From the NCBI GenBank assembly GCA_029964075.1, contig CM057135.1, positions 22,222,863 through 22,286,862 of the forward strand: a stretch of DNA of 64,000 nt, in the 5' to 3' direction. Made by a program: the position numbers and the translations under genes. This document shows positions 11,878-24,268 of the stretch, piece after piece. Each line of letters starts with the position of its first letter. The stretch's first letter is position 1. The DNA comes from Patiria pectinifera. Its lineage: Eukaryota > Echinodermata > Asteroidea > Valvatida > Asterinidae. Under the pieces are notes generated by a model, which saw nothing but the letters and a program-made list of their open reading frames with translations, searched no databases and was not told where the DNA came from.

Positions 11878-12340
11878 AACAGCAGAAAGAGTGAAAAGGG
11901 GCATGTTTGTACCGACAGTGGTGAGGGGACAGCAGGCGAAGCTTCTGGTGGACACCGGGGCAACAAAAACTTTTCTGTCATCTACTCTCTTCCAGAATAG
12001 GCAACATCTTTCTAATGAGGGCTCGTGCATTGAAAACGCTGATGGTTCGCGGATAGTGACGTTAGGTAGCTCCAGGGTGGAGTTACAGGTGGAAAGAACC
12101 ACACATCCAGTGTACGTGACCTTCGGAATTTGCACTATATGGATGGCATCCTGGGTATATATTTTGTACCAAGCATGCGGGTCACTCAACTTTAGGACAC
12201 TTGAGCTTAAAGTAAATAGAGAACGGGTGAAGTGCAGCCGGGGGCAGGAAGGCTTATACAGGCCAGACCGTGAGGGTAACCCAAGCGTTGAACAGAATGC
12301 GTGTGTGGGCGTGCCACGGAATGCCCGAGCCGTTCTTTAA
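11878..12340 (+). pseudogene. retroelement aspartic protease remnant
   Basis: The frame contains LLVDTGATKTFLS (from about 11943), the DTGA active-site signature of retropepsins, which cut gag and pol polyproteins. It follows the gag remnant with normal gag-protease order. The flap and second conserved motif are not evident, and no reverse transcriptase or integrase follows, so only the 5' third of an element survives. Confidence 0.7.
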
Positions 12341-12992
12341 TTAGAAACTAACGAGATTCATTTCTTCCCATCATTGTCAGGAGGTAAACATGGGTCGAGA
12401 CTCATCAGCGAAGAGGACTCCACTGGACCTACACGAGGAGAAAAAATAGACTGTCCGAAATGCCACAGTGAATTTCGTACATCAGAGGAGTCTGGACCGA
12501 CATCTGACGGTGGAGCGTGGGGCGCGTACCAGGAGCGAGGCAGAAAGGCATCGCCTAGGGGACCAAAAGTCTAAAAGGTAAACGGGAGGAACCAGGTTAC
12601 CAGAGGTCAAGTCACATTCTCCTGGACGGAGTGAGAGTGGACCTACTGCCGCTACAAAGAAGCGTACCCGCGAAAGAAAGATGAGGAAGAGAGGACTAGG
12701 AAGCGTCCGAAAGAGAAGAAGGCGCCATCGACAGTTTCACTGCACCTGTGGAGGAAGTGGAGGCACGAAGCAGTACCAGTATTCGCGATGAGCCTGATGA
12801 GCCAAGTCCGAGCTCTACTCTTCAGACGCCGTCAGTTTTAAACGTAACACCCGGGATGGAGGTGTGCTTTAGCAGCTCAGCGACTTGGAGTTGCTGAAGC
12901 GGGTGCAGTACAGCTGTGGCCAGTCTCTCACTCAGGAAGAGCACTGGTTTAATTCCGGTGAGAAATCTGTTTGGTACGGGAAGCATTCCAAA
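12341..12992. other. degenerate tail of the gag-protease remnant
   Basis: Short open stretches in the same orientation are rich in Arg, Lys, Ser and Gly (about 12600-12780) and could be decayed element sequence. No domain is recognisable. Confidence 0.35.
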
Positions 12993-13401
12993 TAACCCTA
13001 AAAGGGCCGGGGTGGAATTCGCCCCCCCCCCCCCGACTTTTTCCGTGATAGCTTTTAGAAACCAAATTTCGCGACCCGAGCTGTTATGACTTTTAAGCCT
13101 CGAGCATGGCGCATCTTTTGACACCAAAAATATAAAAATCGGATCAGGGGTTGTCACGCAGCGAACAATTTTCAGACGCTACGCGCAGTGACAACTTAAT
13201 TTTCTCATATACGTCGCGTACACAGACCAGAATTAATTAGCCATAATTCCAAAATCCTTTGATCTATAGCCATGAAATTTCTTGGGTATGTTTATGAAGA
13301 GTTTGTCTATGCGTTTACCGAGTTTCAAATTTTTTCGTCACTCGATGGCCGAGATCTTAGGGGGAAGAGCTGGTCAAAATAACCCGGCCCTTTTATGGTT
13401 A
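12993..13401. mobile_element. MITE with TA duplication and AAAAGGGCCGGG ends
   Basis: The left end TAACCCTAAAAGGGCCGGGG (from 12993) and the right end near 13380-13401 are inverted copies with two differences. TA dinucleotides at 12993 and 13400 fit a TA target duplication, as made by Tc1/mariner-type elements. The 405-bp interior is non-coding and holds a run of 13 C at 13022-13034. Confidence 0.7.
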
Positions 13402-15171
13402 CCTTCTTTAAGGATTATTGGGAAAGGGCCAATTCTTACACCTAAGTAGGACACACCCAAGTACGACGCACCTTTTTGAGTCTTAGTGGTTACAATACAG
13501 CAGTGCAGCCTTAAATTCCCAGGTGTCTGCTCTATTCATTGGACGTAACCCTCCCCCCCCCCCTCCCCCGTGTGTTCGTGAGGTTTGCGTGAGAACAGGA
13601 GTGAGTGTGTCGGAAAGCAGTAATTAATGGTTATGCTGACTAGCGCCCTCTTGTGATTTATAGCACCGGTCAGAACGTAGTTTCCAATCACATTTTGTCC
13701 ACACTATTGCTCCAGTATTTTCTGATCCAAAGTTGACCCATTTTTATGTTAGAATAAACCCAGGTTGACTCAAATTCTATCCCCATTTATCCTTTAATCA
13801 TCCAAGAATATTCCTGTGCGTGATTTTAAATTGTAAGTACATTTCTGATGGTTTTATGGTGACTTTTCTTCAGTGAATTTGTACTGTTTTTATACCCATT
13901 TTAAGTACATGTGTATAATGATAAATACATGTATACATGTTTACAATGTTATAGGGTCAGTTTTACCAACTTAATAATGTTGAAGTGTTATTAGTCTTAA
14001 TTAAGGCTATAATTAGTTCCTTACTGAATAAGTGTTGAAGCTATTTACACCCAACACCCATTTGTTTAACTTATTATCTGTAGCGGACGTTGTGTATTAT
14101 TTACCTTTTCTTATTTATTTCGTTGTCTTTAATTAATACCATTTAATCATCTCTAGGTTTAGAAATCATTTTATCCTCATTATCTAGCTTAGATCATGTA
14201 CATGTACAATTTAGATGTACAGTTTAGTGTAAGCATGGTGTAAGATCCCTTGACCACAGTCCCCTATACCTGTACGACCTTGTTTTACCAAACTCTGCCA
14301 GGCCTGGGTGGCGGTCCCCATAGCAACCTCCCCCAACTCCTGACCAAAACATTCCCTAAGGTGCCATAATTCACCCTGTTAGGACACTGTCTGTGCGTTG
14401 ACCATATTTTAGCCCATTTCCCATGATTCTGTTGCTAGTGTCCAAACTGTCGTACAACACCTGTTTTGATACACCGTTAGTTTTACACACAGTTAGTTAA
14501 CACACAATTCGGCACCCGATTTTGGCAACATCCCCAGCGTTGTAAGTACATAGTTTTTTTTTCTTCCATTTATCTTATAGTTGCATTATTACTAGTTTAA
14601 TATCTAATTATTTATTTCCTTTTTTTGTGTATCCATTTTACTTTTTCTACCATTTGTATAAGTTTATAATTTAATTTCCCCTTAATATTTTGGGGTGTTT
14701 TCCAGCAAAACATTCCTTCCTACCGTATTTCCTCCCTACCGTACTTCCATCCTACATCTGTACATCAAAACCTTATTATCTGCAATTGATTCTACTTGAT
14801 TGAACTGTAAATAAAGACTAAAAGGAAGCGTATATTGTACCATGGGACATATTTCTTCACAACCATATGACAACGCAAGTCTATAGCTGTTGTCGGCTAT
14901 ATTATCCATGTGATTATTGTTACTCTAAAAACATGTAGGCCCATGTTTTTGTACATGTAGATCACATGACACCCCCCCCCCTTTATCCATTATTACATGT
15001 AATTAGGACACAAGACGCACATGTATGGATGAACTAGGGATTACTACTTATTTTCTTCCTTATTTTGTTCTTTATTTAGAACCACTGGAAAATCTCACTG
15101 CAAATTTTCACCGGAAATTTCACGGGAAACCACATAGGTTAACACTTTCAACCTTGAACACGGGATTAACA
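13402..15171. other. non-coding stretch with C homopolymers
   Basis: No supported gene. Runs of C lie near 13552-13568 and 14972-14982. An AATAAA signal lies near 14811 and a sequence GGCACCCGATTTTGGCAACA near 14510, which could be pieces of an old LTR element, but no paired repeat was found. Confidence 0.4.
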
Positions 15172-17303
15172 TCAGAGCAGGGTGGATAAGCTGGCAGTAT
15201 AATTAACCGGTTCACTTTCATCCAACCGGTTTACATCGTTCAATAAACAGTCTTCTTGGCTTAAATCAGTCTTAACTCCCTCACGTTTTTTCAGAGTGTG
15301 TTCCCTACGCGCCTGTTGGTAGACTTCCCCAAAACGGACCTGTTCCCCCGGCCTTCCCCACAGCCGCTCGTTGGGTCGGCAGAGAGCGTCTTTAATGTTA
15401 ACACGATTGTTTCGTACGAGTAAAAAAGTCATGTAACCCCCCCCCCCTCCCCCCAAAAATAGAGCGACTCAATTGCCCTCATTTCGTCTGTATTTGTGAC
15501 TACCGGACTGTTATGTAAATTAAAATTACTATTTAGAAAAAATCATCAGATAGTTGGCGAGGTGATAGAGAGAGAGACAAGAGACAATCCAGTAATATGG
15601 TACTGAGGTTTCCTTTTTCAAAAAATAAAGCTCCTTAATAAATAAATAAAAATAAACTCTCTTTGATGACACCTTTGCCAAGAAACGTCTGAGATGATCT
15701 TTTCACTCCTGATACAGATGTGGGTGAACTCAGCGATATCTCTCCTTTATAGGTCTGTGGTTGTCATACCAAAATCGTTATCACATTTGGAGAATACAAT
15801 TTTGTGGCGTTGTAACAGGCCAGCTGCCTCATATATACCTCAACTGGGTATAGGGACCTCGGTCTATTATGTACTCTTCTGGGGGTACCAGTGCTAGTGG
15901 GTTCGTCAGTGAACTCTCTCCTAATCGCACCTCAATGTCGTGAAGTCCCTGCTCAATCAAATGGACAGTCATCACACGGCTCACCCTGTATGACTTTGCC
16001 AACACTGTTCCACTGGGCCAAACGCATCCCAAGGAAAAGAGAAAAGAGACAGGGTCGTCGGAATGGATGTATATGGCACAGCACTTTTATATATAAATAA
16101 CAATTTATAAATCTCAATTAATAGATATTACGTAACTCCTGTTAATAATCCTAGAAAAGAAAGATACCAAATCCAAACCTTTAAAATATAAAAGAAATTA
16201 AAATATTGCAATTTATATTATAACTATCAAACTAAGTATAAGCGTAGGGATAAAATATACAGAAAACAACTTAATTTCAATACACAAAACAAAACCCACA
16301 AGATGTCCCTAAACTCCAGCCAGGATTTGGCAAGTCTAATTAAAGATGGAGTCTCTTCTACAAGAATGGTAAAATAAAAAAAAAATATCTTGTCCGGGGG
16401 CTGTTTCTGGCCCAAACGCGGTCACAAATCCTAACAAAGAACTTTCGAAGAAAAACATAAGATCACTAAATACTGGAAAGTGACTTCAACTTCCCTTAAA
16501 CAATCAAGACTCTACATAGCCTGGAACTTGCCTGTAATTAACAAACCAGGGACGTGGCTATAATTAGCCACAGTCACAGATTAAGAAAAACCAAGAAAGA
16601 AAATAATAAAAGAAAAATCAGAATGAAAAGTAAATTTCCCTATTCAAAATACTTAGACTAAGTGAATAATTATTTTACAAAAACCACGAGGAAAATAATA
16701 TATACATTATAAACACTCTAGAACTAGAATTTTCTAAGCAAAATATGGTTTCACAGAAATCAATAAATAAATTCCTGACCATAGTATGGTAGATTTTTGG
16801 CCCAGAGTGACCACATTGTTATGCACAATGACAAAGTCGAACACTACTATGAAAAATAACTTTGTTCTCATCAAAAGAACTAAACGTTAAACCAAGTGAA
16901 CTAAATATTGTAATCTGTTATCTGATTATTTCACCCTGCAATTTATGCCAAAAAATAAAGGAAATTGTCTTAAATGAAAGTGAGAGAGACAAGAGACAGG
17001 GCGGTTGGAATTGATGGTACATGATACAACACTAAAGCATGCTGGACCACACTGACCACCCAAACTAATGCAGCCTCATATACAGGGGTCACTCCACTTT
17101 CAAGAATGGGGTCTTTCTGGTATTATAAACAATACTCTTGCAGTCATGAGACTAAACTAAGATAACCTTAAAAGGAAAAAAAATAGTTGTGGGGATGAGG
17201 TAATGTAAGCCCAACTAAAGGGCTAAAAACAGGGCCCAATCAAGGGGCTGGACAATCTTACTTGGGGCTCAATCATTAAGGGGTCCCATTACACTTATAA
17301 TAG
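15172..17303. other. non-coding stretch, nothing recognised
   Basis: One minus-strand frame of 94 codons at 15172-15456 begins in translated poly-C and has no recognisable motif, so it is not called. The rest is AT-rich and without repeats that I can define. Confidence 0.45.
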
Positions 17304-18140
17304 AGCATGGGATCTTTCATACTGAAAAATTCCCATTGTTGAGGGCGTCGATTGTGTGTAAAACCTTTTGCGCATCGTACAATAAATAGATCACAATTTT
17401 ATACGAAGACCCCTTGCTCTGGGTCACATTAATGTTTTTCTGGATCTTGGAGTTACCATCTGTCATCTTACACCCAGCAATTCCCAGAGCATGGGGTCCT
17501 TCATACTGAAAATTAACCATTTTTGTGGGCGGGGATTGTATGGAAATATATGGCGCATCGTACACTAATCGACCTACTGTTACAAATAGATCGAAATTTT
17601 ATACGAAGACCCCTTGCTCTGGGTCAAAGTAATGTTTTTCTGGATCTTGGAGCTCCCCTCGATCATCTTACACCCAGCCATTCCCAGAGCATGGAATCCT
17701 TCATACTGAAAAATTACCATTTTTGTGGGCGTCGATTGTCTGTAAAACCTATGGCGCATCGTACAATAATCGATCCACTATTCAAAATAGATTCAAAGTA
17801 GATACGAAGACCCCTTGCTCTGGGTCAAAGTAATGTTCTTCTGGATCTGTGAATTCCCCTCGATCATCTTACAACCAGCCATTCCCAGAGAGCATGGGGT
17901 CCTTCATACTGAAAAATGCCATGTTTTGTTGGCGTGGATTGCGTGTAAAACCTATGGAGCATCGTGCAATAATCGACCTACTAAGTTAAAAATAGATCGA
18001 AATTATGTACAAAGACCATTTGCTCTGGGTCAAAGTAATGTTTTTCAAGTTCTTGGAGTTCCCATCTATATCTTACACCCAGCCATTCCCAGAGCATGGG
18101 GTCTTTCATACAGAAAACGGCCCATAGTTGTGGAAGTCTT
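17304..18140 (+). repeat. satellite array, about 200-bp unit, four copies
   Basis: The marker GACCCCTTGCTCTGGGTCA recurs at 17408, 17608, 17809 and, diverged, 18013. A second marker, CCCAGAGCATGG, recurs near 17484, 17684, 17884 and 18088. The spacing is thus 200-205 bp over slightly more than four units. The copies differ by scattered substitutions and small indels. Open frames inside are by-products of the repeat. Confidence 0.9.
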
Positions 18141-18479
18141 ATGCCTTCCTGTGTCACATTATCCAGAGACATTTTCAAAGAAGTTGTTGAGGATACATGA
18201 CACTTCTGTAAAGAAAAATCATAAGGTATGGTAAACATTCAGACCCCTTATCCGCTGCATGCACGTGCTATATAATGCACTGAGCATTAGCTGCACACTT
18301 GATTTGCAAACGGCATGCATCTCTGTACGGCATGTGTTCTACAATTCTGCAGGTGCACTAAAGATTACTGCGCTCCCAGCCAGCCAGCCAGCGCAGCCAG
18401 CATTCTGGACAAAAAGGTTGGATATCTGTGAAGATTTATGATGATTTAACTTTTTTTAGGGCTAACAAATAATGTTTGG

Positions 18480-18592
18480 TTACTCTTCATTCCGTTCCAT
18501 CGTCACCGTTACACTGTTCCACCGTTCCACCGTTCCGTGTTCTACCAACATCCGTCACCGTTCCACCGTCCCGTGTTTTACCAACATCCCTA
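18480..18592. repeat. CACCGTTC-rich short repeat
   Basis: The words CCGTTCCACCGTTCC and GTTCTACCAACATCC or GTTTTACCAACATCC recur twice in tandem, about 44 bp apart, with a shorter repeat of CCACCGTT inside. Confidence 0.6.
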
Positions 18593-18939
18593 AAAAAGAA
18601 ACTTACCTGTCATAAAAACCTCAAAATGTATTTCATCCACGGCATGAGAAATGGCTGCAACAGGTCCTCGACTCGTAATTAATGAAGGTATCACAACTTA
18701 CAGAAATGATTCTCAAGTAAAAAATGGAGTAAATTTACACCAACTTTTTCACGAAACTCGAACAAGTTATTGAAAGAAGTGGATCGTAAATGCATTTTCG
18801 AACCGAATCGCTTAGAAATTAAACGATAATCGTTACTACAGCCTGAATTCGCTCTTAACATGAAATGTGCACTGAATATTTCACAATACTGTCCTCACAT
18901 TTCATGTAATATATCCAGCAAAAATTGCCAACAAAGTAT

Positions 18940-19110
18940 CACACAAACCGCGCGAAACCCAATTTCACTGGTTGCTATGTGTAGCTAGGTAAATTTCACA
19001 CGCATGCGCACTGACCTATTGACCGCCGTGGACATACATGACCTGTACAAAGTGCGTGCGCGTATATAAAATGTATACATTTTAGAGCACAGATAAGCCA
19101 CTTCGCACAA
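18940..19110 (+). promoter_or_regulatory. promoter-like segment with NRF1-type site and TATA box
   Basis: CGCATGCGCA at 19001-19010 matches the palindromic NRF1 consensus, and TATATAAA lies at 19063-19070 after a GTGCGTGCGCG stretch. No following exon is recognised, so this may be an orphan or transposon-borne promoter. Confidence 0.4.
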
Positions 19111-19187
19111 ACGCAAATCGTGGAGGCTTCATATTTGTAAAAATAGTACACGTGTAAACTCAGTGAGAAAAAGTGACACAGAAATTC

Positions 19188-19387
19188 GTCACTTCGTCAA
19201 AACGAACAACTAAGTGCGTAGCACTTCCAACACCTTGTGCAATTAACAAACGTAATCAACAAACGATGGAATGTTGCGTCTCGAATTTGGTAATTATGTA
19301 GAGGACATCATAAAATGTTTGAATATCCAGAAATCTAAGATTCCAGAAAATCTCAGTTTTTGACGGATGCGTCACTTCGTCAAAACG
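19188..19387. repeat. pair of CACTTCGTCAAAACG motifs
   Basis: CGTCACTTCGTCAAAACGA at 19188 and GTCACTTCGTCAAAACGGTG at 19371 are direct copies 183 bp apart. They are variants of the CACTTCGTGAAAA motif seen in MITE ends elsewhere in this window. Element borders are not defined here. Confidence 0.55.
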
Positions 19388-19489
19388 GTGACGTTAAAAC
19401 GAGTAATAATCTGTTTATGTAATTATTTTATACAATTACATTTAATAAACATAAAGATGTTTATTAAATGTAAGCAATATGAACAATAG

Positions 19490-19993
19490 TTAAAGGGGTC
19501 ACTGGGTCCTGAAACAGCCAAATTGGGCTACAAAACGCGCTTTAAACGAAACGATGTTAATCGGAAAGAACATTTAAAAGTAGGAAATAAAAATCCACAC
19601 AACTGTCCTTTAAAATCTGGTCTTTTTGTGTTATTCCTGTATTCTGCGTACGCAAACGGTTTTCGGGGTCCACTTTTGCAACCCCATAAATTGGGAGCTG
19701 TTTGTATGCTAGTAGCTGTGATTTCATTCTTAAAGTGTTCGCCTTTTGCAGACCTATAAAACCCCACATTTTTTGCATTGGTCCAGAGACACCCAACGTA
19801 CACTGAGAACGACACGAAAAACGTATTCGTGCTCCGTCATGTCCGATGTAAACAACCGGGTTTTTTCCCGTCTTTTCTCAAGAACGGAAAGACATTAGGT
19901 TGCTTTCCTTTCAATTAGATGTTTGAAATAGGGCAAAGTAAACCATCGTAAACATGACATTTTCGGGGATTTCAGGACCTAGTGCCCCTTTAA
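19490..19993. mobile_element. MITE with TTAA edges and AGGGGTCACT ends
   Basis: TTAAAGGGGTCACTGGGTCC (from 19490) and the reverse complement of the stretch ending at 19993 (GGACCTAGTGCCCCTTTAA) form inverted ends of about 24 bp with one substitution and one single-base gap. Both edges carry TTAA, fitting a TTAA target duplication as in piggyBac- or Kolobok-type elements. The interior of about 460 bp has open frames of 78-95 codons on both strands but no transposase motif. Confidence 0.75.
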
Positions 19994-21535
19994 CGGTACA
20001 ATATTGATATTGTGAAGAAATATTTAGATACCTTTTCAAAACATTGAAGCGAAGTAGCTTTCGATGTCATCGCGACACCTTCATTCAGCGTAGTGAGTTT
20101 AACCAATCCCATAATGTGAATCCTATGATACTATTTTGTATGCATGCTGCCATTGACCGCGCTGTTTACGCGTGAGCCTCGCTCAAGTTTTTGTACGCTA
20201 ATTTTTGCTTATATTAGAGATGCGTTGACGCAATTTTAACGCGATTCTACCGGACGTAATTTACATTGTTATTGACAAACATGACAAAAAGAAAACTCGA
20301 TGAGAATTTTGGAAGGAATATACATTTGCAAATAAAAAAAAAATGCATTCATCCATGACAGCAATGGATGCCATGAAGACATTGTGTTAATATTTAACAA
20401 ATAAAAGTCCTTTGTTTCAGGCTTACCTTTTTTTTAATCACCCTGTATAGTTTGCTCATTTTAATAATAGTATTTTTACCGAACAACTTTATTTAAAAAT
20501 GTTGTCACTGTCATAACCATATACCTTTGTATTGGTGTTTGAACAATAAAAATTACTTTTGAGCCTAATATCCAAAATTAAATTTACTTCTCAGGCCGAG
20601 CCTAATCTCCAAACTCGGATTAACTTTGAACAATCCTAAAAATCAATTTTTATATCAGTGACTTCACTTTATATGCTACTTTCTATAAAAGAATAGGAAT
20701 TGCTATCTCGCTCATGCATTCATAGTGGGTTATGTGTGCAATGTTCAATACATGTATTACACATGCATGTACATACACATATCTTTGCAACTACCGATCT
20801 TAAACTTACAGCACTTTTAATCGTTTTATCCTTAAACATCTCCAACAATATAGTTCATACAAATAATAGCCATACTTAACCTTTGATAATTAAGTTAAAA
20901 CATGACAATAAAACTAACATTTGAACATACATGTGGCAGAATAAAAATGATGGAAATGATAAGTGAATGTTCAGGCCTGACAGCTGAAACAATACACTTT
21001 TAAATTTCAGTTGGCTACTCCCCTAACAGCCCCCTCTGTTGTTCTGGCCAAAGTCATACAAATTTAATTTCATTCAAGAAAAGTTTTCTTAAAATGAAAC
21101 ACTATTTTTTTTGTATTACAATGCATCAACAAAGAACACTTGGCGAGAATAATTTTCTTGAATTGTAGCATTTTTTTAAGACAAGAATTGTTTTTATTAA
21201 AAAATAGGAAAATATTTTCTTAAAATAGGAAAATAGATGGCAAATAATTATGCGAAAAACACAGTTCATAATTCTGGAGCAAAATTGTTATGTAAGAAAT
21301 TGTCTTAAAATTAGAAATTGTTCTTGCAATGAGAATATTGAGAAATAAATTTTATTAGATATAATTTCTTTAAGTATATTTTATTAAATATTTTAAAAAG
21401 GAATTTTCTAGCCCATTTTCTTTTTTCTTACAAATTATCTTCAATGTAGAATATTTTTTGTAAGAAAATATTTTTGGGCAGTGCATGGATAAGCAACCAA
21501 ACTTTGACAGCTCCTTGTTTAGCACACAATCAATT
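19994..21535. other. AT-rich non-coding stretch
   Basis: No gene supported. From 21060 to 21480 the sequence is a low-complexity mix of TTCTTAAAAT and AGAAATT words. Confidence 0.5.
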
Positions 21536-21800
21536 GTACTAATGCTCACGTTACATTTTCCGACATGCATAAAAACACACATGCTTTGATCAAAAAGTGT
21601 CCGCATACTGGCAATCTGTGGGGGGAAAAAAATAGATGAAAGACCATGCCTTCTGTGCGATTAGACAAACTATTGTCTAATACTCGCGTTACATTTTCTG
21701 ACATGCATAAAAAACGTCATGCTTTGATCAAAAATGTCCTCATACAGGCAACCTATGGAAATTTCTTTTAAATAGATGAAAGAACATGACTTCTGTCCGT
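21536..21800. repeat. two-copy tandem duplication, about 142-bp unit
   Basis: Each copy contains GTTACATTTTC, GACATGCATAAAAA, CATGCTTTGATCAAAAA and ATAGATGAAAGA in the same order with scattered changes. The second copy starts near 21680. Confidence 0.75.
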
Positions 21801-21813
21801 ATTGATAAAATAA

Positions 21814-22143
21814 TCAAGGGTCCTCATTTTTGTTATGTGCAAAATCATGTGACCATTCCTTCCGGTTGAAACCGGAATTGCCTTGAAACTTAAAATTTGT
21901 GAAACATGTAAAAATGTAAACCCCTGCCATGTTTGTGACTCCATCCCTACGAAAAACGTTGTAGTTGGTGTCAACGATTTTATCATGACTTGCTGAGCCA
22001 TGATTAAGTCCCACAGATAATATCTGGTACACTTGAATAACAGCCTGTAGGTCTGCCGTTTTCCCCCGAATGCTCTGCCAATTAATCAGGAAACATCGCA
22101 TATGTGACTGATGCTTTTCTTTTCCCCCAATCCAGTGTGGCAT
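21814..22143 (-). pseudogene. fragment of a LINE endonuclease domain
   Basis: Reading down from 22100, the frame gives FLINWQSIRGKTADLQAVIQ and later NYNVFRRDGVTNMAGV; another frame gives IICGT-stop-SWL between them. These match the start of the apurinic-type endonuclease of CR1-like LINEs (N-x-x-S-I, GTETWL, YNVFRKDR). At least two frame changes and one stop are present. No reverse transcriptase is attached. Confidence 0.6.
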
Positions 22144-22429
22144 CTTCTGATGTAGACCCGGGCGACAAAGCTATGCTTTCAGTGATTCTGAAAAACGAGT
22201 CTGAGAAGTTAGAGTGTTCTCAATTTAAACAGTTCCATAAATGGTCAGATGTTTGTAGATGTAATATGACTGAGAAACTCCTGAACAGCCTCATGCAACC
22301 ATCTTTGAAAGATTCTTTCACATGTGTTTATAGAATAGCAGTTTCCCCAGTTCATACATTCAATCAATATATTCAAATCAATACATTCAAGGGCCACAGT
22401 ACCACGGTGTATTGGTTTTTTTAAGCTCT

Positions 22430-23015
22430 TTAAACATGAATTATTTTATGTTTTCATACTTGGCATGTTTTCAACTGCTGCAATCCTCAAAAGAAATTGT
22501 TGCGGTAGGCTGGTTCTAAATAGTCGGCTAGCGTAGTCAACCACCGTCAACTAGCACGGTTCGGGCTAACTTTAGTCAAACTGTGGTTAGCCATTGGTTA
22601 AAAGGTTATTGCCCAAGCTTGCCCATAGATGCAAATGGGAACCTTCATAATGTGTCAAAGGTCACATGCCAGGGTCCAAGGTCATCTGAGGGCAGAATGT
22701 AAAATAGGGTGAAATGTTAAATTGGTTAAATCTAAAAAAAAAAAAATATTCGAATGAACTTCATGTGTCATTTAAGGTGGTCATGATTTTCAAGAAGTGA
22801 CCAAGGAATATTTGGGGAAAACCTGGAATCAACAATAAAAAGGGATTTTCTTCGGGGATTTTTAATAACTTCCAACGAAAACCTACAGCGACCAAAACCT
22901 TACGCACGAAGCGTAATCAAACCCTATTTTTACAGGGTTTTTTTTTAACTTCATGTGCAAGCTCACTAGAGTTATGTCAGAATTACTCCATGACACCATA
23001 AGTCATTATGTAATT
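22430..23015. other. non-coding stretch, nothing recognised
   Basis: Contains an A run near 22735 and the words GGTTAGCC and AGTCAACC. No gene supported. Confidence 0.45.
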
Positions 23016-23083
23016 AGGGGCAAGTTTGGGGCATGATGTTTGTGGTTTTTTTCGTGAAAATTTATGACGCCATCTTGGATTTC
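23016..23083 (+). repeat. left copy of a 65-bp direct repeat
   Basis: AGGGGCAAGTTTGGGGCATG and the following TGTTTGTGG, TCGTGAAAATTTA and TTGGATTTC pieces recur at 24586-24653. The two copies bracket a 1.5-kb chimeric segment. Confidence 0.75.
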
Positions 23084-23184
23084 AAAAATTGCATGACGTC
23101 ATCACTTTGATGCATTGGCATAAAAAAAAACACTGTCGGACAAAACTGCTAGAGTTTATTACGTGATGTCTATGGGAATGAAAC

Positions 23185-23585
23185 GGCCGTGCAGATGGGG
23201 GAGTGGCAGTGATAGTTGCGGTTCGTGATCCAGGCTGGGTTGTACCAGATGAGGGAGTGGCAGCGATGGTTGCGGTTCGTGATACAGGCTAGGTTGTAGC
23301 AGATGAGTAAGTAGCAGCAATGGTTGCAGTTCGTGATCCAAGCTTGGTTGTACCAGATGAGGGAGGGAATGACAGCGATGGTTGCAGTTCGTGATTCAGG
23401 CTAGGTTTTACCAGATGAGGGAATGGTAGCGATGGTTGCGGTTCGTGATCCAGGCTGGATTGTAGCAGATGAGCGAGTGGCAGCGATGGTTGAGGTTTGT
23501 GATTCAGGCTTAGTTGTACCAGATGAGGGAGTGGCAACAATGGCTGCAGTTTGTGAGACAGGCTAGGTTGTAGCCAGAATGAGTG
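23185..23585 (-). repeat. minisatellite, about 57-60-bp unit, seven copies
   Basis: The unit carries GTGATCCAGGCT, GGTTGTACCAGATGAGGGAG and TGGCAGCGATGGTTGCGGTTC with scattered changes. On the minus strand it continues directly from the end of the integrase-like frame next door, so the array seems to have grown from that coding end. The long open frames across it are a result of the unit length and are not called as genes. Confidence 0.85.
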
Positions 23586-23880
23586 GAACATAATGGCTTG
23601 AGCTGAGAGTAGTTTACCTTCAGTGCACACCCGTTCTTTTCTAGACACACCTGACCTTTTGGTCCTACCTCCTTTATCATGTATGGCCCGAGCCAGTCCA
23701 TCTCGAGTTTCCCTCCTTTTCGTCTAACTTTTCTCATAGTTTTCTTCAGGACTTGGTGTCCTGCCTTTAGTGTGATGCATTGGGTAGTACTCGTTCTCGT
23801 TTCAAACAGCTTTTGTTGTTTTGCCTGTGCAGATTCAATTGGCTTTCACCTCGTGGCTGGTCCCGCGAAGTGACCCTTTA
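23585..23880 (-). pseudogene. C-terminal fragment of a Gypsy-type integrase
   Basis: The frame reads RRKGGKLEMDWLGPYMIKEV and later YSQLKPL, a GPY/F module as found at the C-terminus of Gypsy-type integrases and of host genes derived from them. The stretch before it (AQAKQQKLFETRTST, LKAGHQVLKK) matches the usual linker. Only about 90 residues survive. Confidence 0.7.
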
Positions 23881-23989
23881 TCAATTGTTGTAGTTTCGAG
23901 AAAACGCGTTTATTTTCCTGCGTTGTTTGTCTCTTCTTCCTTTTTTTAGCCTCCCTCCTCTCCTCTCTTTCTGAAGTGTGCCCTAGTTT

Positions 23990-24268
23990 CTATACGACTG
24001 TACGAACCTGCCGGTCCGATATCCCTACTGTGCTCAAGAACATCCGCTTACAAACTCTACTTGGTGAGAATCCTGTATCTTTTCCTTTGGGAAGAAAACG
24101 TGTGTGTTGTTTTCTACAAGTGCTTCTGGTGGACACTGTTGTAATATGCCTAGCTAGCCATTCTCTCTGGGCCTGCAAGCTTCCAAGAGAGAAATAAGCT
24201 TCTCTTACAGATTTTCTGTCTTCTTCAGAAAAATCATTGCAAGCCAGATTTCTGGCTTCACAAAACAA
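23990..24268 (-). pseudogene. N-terminal fragment related to the 57-60 kb transposase-like protein
   Basis: The frame contains ARNLACNDFSEEDRKSVREA, LGSLQAQREWLARHI, FSPSRVCKRMFLSTVGISDR and QVRTVV. Residues roughly 465-560 of the intact minus-strand protein at 57353-60225 match it (ARNLGCCKITQDER, LGDLQLQREWLNRHI, RVVCRLMFLRTLGISERQVRTVV), including spacing. It is a relic of a second copy; the catalytic half is absent. Confidence 0.75.

Noticed and set aside
15172..15456. 94-codon minus-strand frame starting with poly-Gly
   Set aside because: The start is translated homopolymer and no domain is recognisable.
23159..23648. Minus-strand frames rich in HEPQPSLPLPHL
   Set aside because: Translation of the 57-60-bp minisatellite.
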